This document shows, piece after piece, positions 1-6,756 of a stretch of 22,970 bases of DNA. The DNA comes from Bacillota bacterium (GTDB lineage: Bacteria; Bacillota; Clostridia; Peptostreptococcales; Anaerovoracaceae): positions 1-22,970 of the forward strand of contig JAEXBK010000114.1 in the NCBI GenBank assembly GCA_023394035.1. The letters run 5' to 3'. Both the position numbers and the translations under genes were made by a program. The notes under the pieces are model-generated. The model was not told where the DNA came from and made no database searches. It was given only the letters and a program-made list of their open reading frames with translations. The first letter of the stretch is position 1. Each line of letters opens with the position of its first letter.

Positions 1-1731
1 ATGCTCGCCCATGGCGTGCAGACGGACGGTTCGTCGGTTGCCCTTCCTAAGATTGCCGTGCTGAATAATGCCAAGGTGGATATAATCCCTGACCTTGATG
101 TGAATTGGTACGTCGACTACAACTACAAGAACATCGACGCAAAGCTTAATCTGCCTGTCGGTACGCTCAGACTTCCGTCATACATACTTCATAACGACAG
201 CTTTTGGTGCGGCTCCCGCGTAATGCTGAGAGATTCTTTGAAATACTTCAAGGAAGAAGTCACATCGGCTATCAGAAAAAATCCGTATGTGTGCGAGCAT
301 ATGAGCGGAATATCATCACCTGACGATATTGAAGAAATCGTTACAACGAGCGCGACGGAGCTCGAATTTTGGGTAAAGACACCTGACGACAAGGGCGACA
401 GAGAACAGCTCTTTACGGCACAGGTGCTTAAGGAGCAATACTGGAAGCGTACATATGGTGAGGTCAGAACTGCACTTGAGGATACTCTCAAGATTCTCGA
501 CAAATACGGCTTCGGCGTTGAAATGGGTCACAAGGAGGTCGGCGGCGTAAAAGCCAAGATGGGAAATACCGGTCACTTCGACCATGTAATGGAGCAGCTC
601 GAAATCGACTGGAAATATACGGACGCACTTCAGGCTGCAGATAACGAAAATCAGGTAAAATATGTCATAAGAGATATATTTACGATGCACGGTCTTGATG
701 TAACATTTATGGCAAAACCTTTCCCGGGAGTAGCCGGAAGCGGTGAGCATACGCATCTCGGTGCGGCGGCGACGCTAAAAAACGGAAAGCTCGTCAATAT
801 ATTTTCACCGAGAGATATGAAAGAGGACTTCCTCAGCCCGGTAGGCTACGGTGCACTGATGGGGCTTCTAAAGAATTACGAGGTTCTCAATCCGTTCGTA
901 AGCTCGAGCAATGATTCTTTGAACAGGCTGAAACCGGGATTTGAAGCACCGGTGTGTATAGTAACTTCACTCGGGCGATCGCCTAAGGAGCCTTCAAGAA
1001 ACAGAACGGTTCTTGCCGGACTTATACGCGAGCTGTCGAATCCGATGGCAACGCGCTTTGAGCTCAGAGCACCTAACCCGAAGAGCAACACATATCTCGT
1101 TCTTGCGGCATCATATATGGCAATGCTCGACGGAATCAAAAAAACTCTCGAAGCAGGTAAGACTCCGAAGGAACTCGAAGCATCAATTTCAAAGAGATAC
1201 GGAGAAGATGATTTTTATCTCGAAAGGGATCGTGAATACAGAAGCGAAAAGGAAGTATTCGAGGATTACACGGAAGAGGAGCGCAGCAGACTTTTCGGTA
1301 AAGCTCCGGAAACGGTTTGGGAGAATATCACGGCATTTGACAGGTATCCCGAAAAGCTGGCAGCCATTATGGACGGCGGAGTTATAGATGAAGTTTCGCT
1401 CGAATCATACAGAGAGCAGATACTGAGACAATGGACGACCGAGCTTCACGACAGAATAATTCCTGCCAATATGGATATAGTAAGATCGTGCCGAAAGCTC
1501 AGAAGCGAAAAGGAATACACGGACTACGACACCAAAAACTGGGAGCTTGTAGACGATCTCAGGTGTGAGATAGGTCAAAACAGCTTCAGCAAAAAGTGCC
1601 TCCTGACGCTCACAAAGGAAGCACTCGAAAGAGAAGAGTACGGCAGAGCAGCAGAGCTCCAGCTCGAAATACAGAAAAAAGTTAAATTGTTGCTTGAGCT
1701 TTATGCTCAATACCAGAGGAATATATTTTAG
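1..1731 (+). CDS. glnA: Glutamine synthetase, long form, 5'-truncated by window edge
   Basis: The enzyme makes glutamine from glutamate, ammonia and ATP. The visible 576 residues contain the catalytic core. TELEFW near residues 119-124 supplies the paired metal-binding glutamates. GSGEHTHLG near 246-254 matches the GSGxHxH nucleotide/metal motif. SLNRLKPGFEAPV, the arginine in NRTVLAGLI, and FELRAPNPKSNTYL followed by a helix ending MLDGI complete the family signature. The N-terminal beta-grasp domain is mostly absent: the first residues (AHGVQTDGSS) look internal, so the gene almost certainly starts upstream and the ATG at base 1 is just an internal Met. The C-terminus (about residues 480-576) is a helical extension rich in Glu/Lys that short GSI enzymes lack, so this belongs with the long Clostridia forms. 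serS follows 11 bases after the stop, suggesting co-transcription. Family is clear; the exact GS class is not. Confidence 0.9.
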   Translation: MLAHGVQTDGSSVALPKIAVLNNAKVDIIPDLDVNWYVDYNYKNIDAKLNLPVGTLRLPSYILHNDSFWCGSRVMLRDSLKYFKEEVTSAIRKNPYVCEHMSGISSPDDIEEIVTTSATELEFWVKTPDDKGDREQLFTAQVLKEQYWKRTYGEVRTALEDTLKILDKYGFGVEMGHKEVGGVKAKMGNTGHFDHVMEQLEIDWKYTDALQAADNENQVKYVIRDIFTMHGLDVTFMAKPFPGVAGSGEHTHLGAAATLKNGKLVNIFSPRDMKEDFLSPVGYGALMGLLKNYEVLNPFVSSSNDSLNRLKPGFEAPVCIVTSLGRSPKEPSRNRTVLAGLIRELSNPMATRFELRAPNPKSNTYLVLAASYMAMLDGIKKTLEAGKTPKELEASISKRYGEDDFYLERDREYRSEKEVFEDYTEEERSRLFGKAPETVWENITAFDRYPEKLAAIMDGGVIDEVSLESYREQILRQWTTELHDRIIPANMDIVRSCRKLRSEKEYTDYDTKNWELVDDLRCEIGQNSFSKKCLLTLTKEALEREEYGRAAELQLEIQKKVKLLLELYAQYQRNIF

Positions 1732-1742
1732 AGGTGATTTGA

Positions 1743-3014
1743 ATGCTGGATATCAAGAGAATAAGAGAAGATTTTGAAGGCGTTAAAGAGCGCGTTGAAT
1801 TCAGAGGTAAAGGCGATTTCGGACTCGACAGAGTAAAGGAACTCGATGAACAGAGAAGAGCCGTTCTTGCAGAGGTAGAGGTAAAGAAGAACCGTCAGAA
1901 TACCGTTTCGCGTGAAATTCCGAAGATGAAAAAAGCGGGAGAGGATGCGAGCGCAGTAATGGCGGAAATGAAAGCATTGTCTGCCGAAATAAAGGAGATG
2001 GACGAGGAGCTTTCGAGAATAGAAGAGGAGCTTAAGGACACGCTGCTCGGAATCCCTAATACACCGTGCAAGGCTGTTCAGTACGGAGATGACGACAGCG
2101 CAAATGTTGAAATGCGAAAAGTCGGCGAGCCGACTGCCTTTGACTTCGAACCCAAGGCTCACTGGGATATAGGAACTGAGCTTGACATACTCGATTTTGA
2201 CCGCGCATCAAAGATCGCAGGCACGAGATTCACCATATATAAGGGTCTCGGCGCTCGCCTCGAAAGAGCGTGTATTCAGCTGATGCTCGATCTGCACACG
2301 ATGGATCAGGATTACGTCGAAATCCTTCCGCCGTTCATGGTAAACAGAGCGGCTATGACGGGAACAGGTCAGCTTCCTAAGTTTGAAGAGGATATGTTCT
2401 ATGTGCCGCAGAAGGACTTTTTCTTAATTCCGACGGCAGAAGTACCTGTAACGAATATGCGCGCTCAGGAGATAATGAGCGAGGATGAGCTGCCTGTATA
2501 CTACACGGCTTATACGCCTTGCTTCAGAGCCGAAGCCGGTTCTGCGGGACGCGACACGAGAGGACTCATAAGACAGCATCAATTCAACAAGGTTGAGCTC
2601 GTTAAATTCGTAAAGCCTGAGACATCCTACGACGAACTCGAATCGCTTACTGCCGATGCGGAAGAAGTCCTGAAGAGACTAAATATACCGTACAGAGTCG
2701 TAAGACTCAGCTCTGGAGACCTCGGATTCTCGTCGGCTATGACATACGATATAGAAGTATGGATGCCGAGCTACGGAAGATACGTAGAGATTTCTTCGTG
2801 CAGCAACTTCGAAGATTTCCAGGCGCGTCGTGCGGGAATACGCTTCCGCAGAGGAAAGGAAAAGCCGGAATTCGTTCATACGCTCAATGGCTCGGGACTT
2901 GCTGTAGGACGTACAGTTGCGGCAATACTCGAAAACTACCAGCGTGCTGACGGCAGCGTAGAGGTACCTGAGGCACTTCGCAAGTACATGGGAATCGACG
3001 AGATTACCAAATAA
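1743..3014 (+). CDS. serS: Seryl-tRNA synthetase
   Basis: Cytoplasmic class II aminoacyl-tRNA synthetase that charges tRNA-Ser with serine using ATP. At 423 residues it has the usual bacterial length. Residues 1 to about 110 are highly charged and predicted to form the long antiparallel coiled-coil arm that reads the tRNA-Ser variable arm. The catalytic domain follows: TGTGQLPKFEEDMF near 200, TAEVPVTN near 231, class II motif 2 as FRAEAGSAGRDTRGLIRQHQF near 260-280, and motif 3 as GSGLAVGRTVAAILENYQ near 382-399. The ATG is preceded by GAGGTGAT, a strong ribosome binding site lying directly after the glutamine synthetase stop, which fixes this start. No own promoter or T-box leader is visible because the gap is only 11 bases, so any regulation comes from upstream. 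Confidence 0.98.
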   Translation: MLDIKRIREDFEGVKERVEFRGKGDFGLDRVKELDEQRRAVLAEVEVKKNRQNTVSREIPKMKKAGEDASAVMAEMKALSAEIKEMDEELSRIEEELKDTLLGIPNTPCKAVQYGDDDSANVEMRKVGEPTAFDFEPKAHWDIGTELDILDFDRASKIAGTRFTIYKGLGARLERACIQLMLDLHTMDQDYVEILPPFMVNRAAMTGTGQLPKFEEDMFYVPQKDFFLIPTAEVPVTNMRAQEIMSEDELPVYYTAYTPCFRAEAGSAGRDTRGLIRQHQFNKVELVKFVKPETSYDELESLTADAEEVLKRLNIPYRVVRLSSGDLGFSSAMTYDIEVWMPSYGRYVEISSCSNFEDFQARRAGIRFRRGKEKPEFVHTLNGSGLAVGRTVAAILENYQRADGSVEVPEALRKYMGIDEITK

Positions 3015-3027
3015 CAAAACAAATTAA

Positions 3028-4563
3028 ATGAAGAAGAGCAAAAAAACCATTTTCGTAACAATATTCGGGCGCTTCTTTATCACACTCCTGCTTATCCTCA
3101 TTCAGCTGGCATTGGCAGTAGTTACTGTTTGGAAGCTCGGCAAATATTCAACATATACGACTATGTTTTTCGGCATAGGCGCGGTTTTGATGTCTTTGTT
3201 CATAATATACAGAGATGAGACATCTGCATACAAGCTCGGATGGATAATTTTGATTTGCCTTGCGCCGATACTCGGAAGCACGATGTACGCATTCTTTGGA
3301 AACAAAAGACCGTCAAAGCGCATAAAGGTGAAGCTCGACCCTGTAATGGATCTGCATAAGGACGATTTGAAGCAGAAATACAACTGTGGCGAGATAAGCA
3401 GCAATCGGCTGATGCACACCATAAACTACATCTCAAAGCGTGGGCCTTACCCGGCATGGGCTGAAACAAAGACGAAATATTACGACCTTGCCGACAAGGC
3501 GTTTCCTGATTTGATAAGGGATCTGAGGAATGCCAGGCACTTCATCTTCCTCGAATACTTTATTATATCGCCCGGCTTCATGTGGGACAGCATCTGCGAT
3601 ATTTTGAGGGAAAAGGCTGCGGCAGGAGTTGATGTCAGGGTGATCTACGACGATGTGGGGAGCATAGACAGTCTGCCGATGAATTTTGCGGCATCCCTTG
3701 AGAAGGAGGGCATCAAAACTCTCGCGTTTAACCCTTTGCGGCCGATACTTTCACTCGTATATAACAACAGAGATCACCGTAAGATAGCCGTAATAGACGG
3801 ATACATAGGATATTCGGGCGGCTTCAACATCGCTGACGAATATATAAACAGAGAAGAACGATTCGGGCACTGGAAGGACAACGGTATCAGGCTGTATGGC
3901 GAGGCTGTATGGAACTTTACCGTCATGTTTCTCAATATGTGGAACGCCTTCAAGCCGGGAGAAGTCGACTATTCTTCGTTCAGACCGACGGTTCATCACG
4001 AAGGGATATTTGACAGCGACGGGATAATACAGCCGTTTTCCGATTCACCTCTCGACAACGAGAATCTCGGAGAGAATGTTTATCTCGAAATTATAAATCA
4101 GGCGGAAACATATGTCTTTATATATACGCCGTACCTCATCATGGACAATGAAATGCAGTCGGCGATTCAGCTTGCGGCAAAGAGAGGCGTTGATGTAAGG
4201 CTCGTGACACCGGGCATACCGGACAAAAAAATTGTATACCGCCTCACGCGCTCCTATTATTATCCGCTCCTCAAAGCAGGTGTAAAAATCTACGAGTACA
4301 CTCCGGGCTTTGTTCATGCCAAAAGCATAATAGCTGATGACAGCCTTGGGGTGATAGGCACGATCAATTTAGACTATCGCAGCCTTTATCTGCATTTCGA
4401 ATGCGGATGCCTGATGGTGGGGAGCAGCGCATTGCGTAGCCTTAAGACGGATATGCTCAAAACCTTTGATGTATCAAAACCTATATCTACCGAGGATTGC
4501 AGGCACAGCTTCCTTGGGCTTCTATTTGACGGAGTACTCAGGGTACTGAGCCCTCTTATGTAA
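3028..4563 (+). CDS. cls: Cardiolipin synthase, phospholipase D family
   Basis: Membrane enzyme that condenses phosphatidylglycerol into cardiolipin. The 511-residue length fits the bacterial ClsA type. The N-terminus has hydrophobic stretches (about residues 8-32, 40-60 and 69-90) that should be membrane segments. Two HKD active-site motifs follow: HRKIAVIDGYIGYSGGFN starting at His250 and HAKSIIADDSLGVIGTINLD starting at His430. The second is followed by DYRSLYLHFE, typical of Cls. The gene starts 13 bases after the serS stop. The spacer AACAAAACAAATTAA has no clear Shine-Dalgarno sequence, so translation may depend on coupling to serS or be weak. The next gene starts 6 bases after the stop, consistent with one transcript. 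Function is confident; substrate preference cannot be read from sequence. Confidence 0.95.
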   Translation: MKKSKKTIFVTIFGRFFITLLLILIQLALAVVTVWKLGKYSTYTTMFFGIGAVLMSLFIIYRDETSAYKLGWIILICLAPILGSTMYAFFGNKRPSKRIKVKLDPVMDLHKDDLKQKYNCGEISSNRLMHTINYISKRGPYPAWAETKTKYYDLADKAFPDLIRDLRNARHFIFLEYFIISPGFMWDSICDILREKAAAGVDVRVIYDDVGSIDSLPMNFAASLEKEGIKTLAFNPLRPILSLVYNNRDHRKIAVIDGYIGYSGGFNIADEYINREERFGHWKDNGIRLYGEAVWNFTVMFLNMWNAFKPGEVDYSSFRPTVHHEGIFDSDGIIQPFSDSPLDNENLGENVYLEIINQAETYVFIYTPYLIMDNEMQSAIQLAAKRGVDVRLVTPGIPDKKIVYRLTRSYYYPLLKAGVKIYEYTPGFVHAKSIIADDSLGVIGTINLDYRSLYLHFECGCLMVGSSALRSLKTDMLKTFDVSKPISTEDCRHSFLGLLFDGVLRVLSPLM

Positions 4564-4569
4564 TTTCAA

Positions 4570-6042
4570 ATGCAGGTAAAAAGAATGAAAACAGCAAGCA
4601 ACACATCCATAGTTACATTTGTAAGTGACTTTATTGCGCAGAACACGGTGTCGTTTCATATGCCGGGACACAAAGGAAGACGAATCTTTGACGAATCCGG
4701 GTTTAAGGGATATATAGATTCCCTTGTCGATGAAGATATAACGGAAATAAAAGGGGCGGACAACCTATTTCAGGCCGAGGGTATCATCCGTGCAACGATG
4801 GATAAATACAAGGAGCTCTACGGATCGAGGGAAACCTATCTTTTGGTAGGAGGTAGCAGCGCAGGAGTCATTGCTTCGATATTAACGTGTGTTCCTCGGG
4901 GCGGAAAGCTTTTGATTGCGGCTAACTGCCACAAGTCGGCGTGGAACGCTCTTTCTCTTATCGGGGCGATGCCGGTATGCGTTTATCCCGAAATCATCAA
5001 GGATCTCGGCATCAGCGGAAGTGTTTCGGCTGAGGATGTAAGGGCGGCACTCACCAAAGACCCTGAAATTTCGGCGGTTCTGGTAACGAGCCCTAACTAT
5101 TACGGAGTTTGCAGCGATATAAAAGAAATAGCAAAGGCTGCGCACGAAGCCGGCAAGCTTTTGATAGTGGATGAAGCTCACGGTGCGCATCTTAAGATAA
5201 TGAGGAACGCCGGCTACGATGTTTTTGATGCAGACACGCGAGGCGCTGATATAACGGTTGCGAGTACGCACAAGACCCTTGCGAGCTTTACGCAGACGGC
5301 AATAGTAAACATATATTCAGATGATGTGGAGCTTGATGTGTTCGAAAACTATCTGCAGATTATAGAATCGAGCAGTCCTTCGTATATATTGACTTCGTCG
5401 CACGATATGAATGCCGACATCCTGAAGCATAGGGGTGCGGAGCTGATTAAGCGTTGGAATGACTGCCTCGACGAGTTTTATGCGGAAGCAAAGAACATCG
5501 AAGGATTAAAGCTTATAGATCATCCTATGCATGACCGAACAAAGATAGATATGGATTTTATGGAGCTCGGCATAAACGGAAAGGCGCTTGACGCCATGCT
5601 GACAGAGAGAGGCATCCATGTTGAGCTTGCTTCGGGCAATGTTGCAATGGGTCTCTCGGGTATAGGCAATACCAGAGAGGACTATCAAAGACTTCTCGCG
5701 GCCCTAAAAGAAATATCAGCCGCCGGAAGGGACGCTCTTGCGGAACAAGCGGCGGTATCGGCAGGAGAAACCGAGGATCACGCAAAGACGCTTTCGGAGT
5801 TTTTGCACAGAGAAAAACACGTTTTCGGAATACCAGACAGGTCAATTCCGACACATTATTCTGAGGCTGCGGGCAAAATTTGCGCAGTTGCGGTCATACC
5901 TTATCCGCCGGGAATCCCTCTTTTCGTACCGGGAGAGCTCATGGACAGGGAGGCCCTTGAGTTTGCATGGAAGCTTAGGAAAAGCGGAGAAAAAGTAATA
6001 GGTATGGACGAGAAGGGCTACATCTCGGCAGGACGCATCTAA
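4570..6042 (+). CDS. Orn/Lys/Arg decarboxylase family PLP enzyme
   Basis: A fold-type I, PLP-dependent amino-acid decarboxylase, likely acting on lysine, ornithine or arginine to give a diamine or agmatine. Signature pieces are FHMPGHKG near residue 30, a GGSSAGV loop near 98, DEAHGAH near 201-207 (the aspartate that contacts PLP) and the Schiff-base lysine in STHKTLASFTQTA (Lys235 counted from 4570). The C-terminal domain holds YPPGIPLFVPGE, standard for the family. Length (490 residues) matches the short Firmicutes form without the N-terminal wing domain. Start is uncertain: ATG 4585 (protein starting MKTASN) has AGGT eight bases upstream and is the better ribosome site, while ATG 4570 has none. 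It is the last gene before a terminator at 6056. Substrate cannot be decided from sequence. Confidence 0.92.
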   Translation: MQVKRMKTASNTSIVTFVSDFIAQNTVSFHMPGHKGRRIFDESGFKGYIDSLVDEDITEIKGADNLFQAEGIIRATMDKYKELYGSRETYLLVGGSSAGVIASILTCVPRGGKLLIAANCHKSAWNALSLIGAMPVCVYPEIIKDLGISGSVSAEDVRAALTKDPEISAVLVTSPNYYGVCSDIKEIAKAAHEAGKLLIVDEAHGAHLKIMRNAGYDVFDADTRGADITVASTHKTLASFTQTAIVNIYSDDVELDVFENYLQIIESSSPSYILTSSHDMNADILKHRGAELIKRWNDCLDEFYAEAKNIEGLKLIDHPMHDRTKIDMDFMELGINGKALDAMLTERGIHVELASGNVAMGLSGIGNTREDYQRLLAALKEISAAGRDALAEQAAVSAGETEDHAKTLSEFLHREKHVFGIPDRSIPTHYSEAAGKICAVAVIPYPPGIPLFVPGELMDREALEFAWKLRKSGEKVIGMDEKGYISAGRI

Positions 6043-6055
6043 GCAGTTATTTAGG

Positions 6056-6084
6056 CCACGAAAGCAAAATTTCGTGGTTTTTTT
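6056..6084 (+). terminator. Rho-independent terminator after the decarboxylase gene
   Basis: An 8-bp perfect stem, CCACGAAA (6056-6063) with TTTCGTGG (6070-6077), a 6-base loop and seven Ts (6078-6084). It closes the glnA-serS-cls-decarboxylase group. Confidence 0.92.
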
Positions 6085-6096
6085 GTTTGCAAAAAT

Positions 6097-6112
6097 AAAC
6101 AATATATGGGCG
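6097..6112 (+). promoter_or_regulatory. Upstream NrdR-box-like site
   Basis: The sequence AAACAATATATGGGCG has the core CAATATATGG, similar to the NrdR box consensus acaCwAtATaTwGtgt but weaker than the downstream site. Its core begins exactly 31 bp before that of the second site, the three-helical-turn spacing typical of paired NrdR boxes. NrdR is the ATP-cone repressor of ribonucleotide reductase genes. Confidence 0.6.
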
Positions 6113-6121
6113 GAATCCATA

Positions 6122-6150
6122 TTGACTCCACAATATATTGGGTATATAAT
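6122..6150 (+). promoter_or_regulatory. Sigma-A promoter of nrdGD
   Basis: TTGACT (6122-6127), a 17-bp spacer and a perfect TATAAT (6145-6150). It lies between the terminator at 6056-6084 and nrdG, and its spacer is filled by an NrdR-box-like palindrome, so binding there should block RNA polymerase. Confidence 0.85.
6128..6143 (+). promoter_or_regulatory. Downstream NrdR box in the promoter spacer
   Basis: CCACAATATATTGGGT agrees with the NrdR box consensus acaCwAtATaTwGtgt at 14 of 16 positions and contains the palindrome CAATATATTG. It sits between the -35 and -10 elements. Confidence 0.75.
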
Positions 6151-6187
6151 GGTTAAACAGCACACGATAAATAAACATGACGGAATT

Positions 6188-6193
6188 AGGAGG
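6188..6193 (+). promoter_or_regulatory. Ribosome binding site deciding the nrdG start
   Basis: AGGAGG lies ten bases before ATG 6204. It also lies inside the longer reading frame that begins at ATG 6177, so 6204 is the likely true start. Confidence 0.8.
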
Positions 6194-6203
6194 CGTATCG
6201 GCG

Positions 6204-6707
6204 ATGGAGGTTCGAATTGCAGGAATAAAGAAACATTCGGCTGCAAACGGGCCGGGCATAAGATACGTCATATTCATGCAAGGATGCAGGCATAACTGCT
6301 TCAACTGCCATAATCCTGACACACATGATCCTGATGCCGGAACGCTTTTTGATACGGACGATATCATAGGCGATATGCTTTCGGCGAAGTATATAGACGG
6401 TATAACGTTGTCGGGCGGCGATCCTTTTGTTCAGCCTGAGCAGACAGCATTGATCGCCGAAGCTGCCAAGCGTGCCGGACTCGATGTGTGGGCGTATACG
6501 GGCTGGACCTTCGAAGAGCTTGTGAGCGGACGCGCCGGCTTTGAAGGCAAAAAGGCACTTGAATTTGTAGATGTCTTGGTGGACGGCAGATATACGGATG
6601 CACTGAGAAGCAGCGAATGCCTGTGGCGCGGAAGCACAAATCAACGCCTTATCGATGTGAAGAGAAGCCTTGCGGAGGGAGCTGCGCAGGAGCTTAAGGA
6701 CGAATAA
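6204..6707 (+). CDS. nrdG: Anaerobic ribonucleotide reductase activating protein
   Basis: Radical SAM enzyme that uses a [4Fe-4S] cluster and S-adenosylmethionine to install the glycyl radical on NrdD. The cluster motif CxxxCxxC is Cys28, Cys32 and Cys35 (QGCRHNCFNCHNPDTHD), and the SAM-binding loop appears as TLSGGDPF. The preceding NGPGIRYVIFMQGC is the standard family N-terminus. With the start at 6204 the protein is 167 residues, close to the usual NrdG size. A longer frame from ATG 6177 exists, but the AGGAGG inside it favours 6204. nrdG precedes nrdD here, whereas nrdD-nrdG is common in many bacteria. Both genes share the promoter and NrdR-like sites upstream. Confidence 0.95.
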   Translation: MEVRIAGIKKHSAANGPGIRYVIFMQGCRHNCFNCHNPDTHDPDAGTLFDTDDIIGDMLSAKYIDGITLSGGDPFVQPEQTALIAEAAKRAGLDVWAYTGWTFEELVSGRAGFEGKKALEFVDVLVDGRYTDALRSSECLWRGSTNQRLIDVKRSLAEGAAQELKDE

Positions 6708-6742
6708 TATAATTTTGAACATTTTATTATAATATAATTTGC

Positions 6743-6747
6743 GGAGG
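6743..6747 (+). promoter_or_regulatory. Ribosome binding site deciding the nrdD start
   Basis: GGAGG lies nine bases before ATG 6757. An in-frame TTG at 6739 sits upstream of this site and has no ribosome site of its own, so 6757 is preferred. Confidence 0.8.
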
Positions 6748-6756
6748 TTATTAGGG

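Noticed and set aside
6177..6203. Upstream start of nrdG at ATG 6177
   Set aside because: AGGAGG lies inside this extension, ten bases before ATG 6204, and the extra residues (MTELGGVSA) do not fit the NrdG N-terminus.
6715..6738. Second promoter between nrdG and nrdD (TTGAAC and TATAAT)
   Set aside because: The hexamers are present but separated by at most 12 bases, too short for sigma-A. The AT-rich gap explains them.
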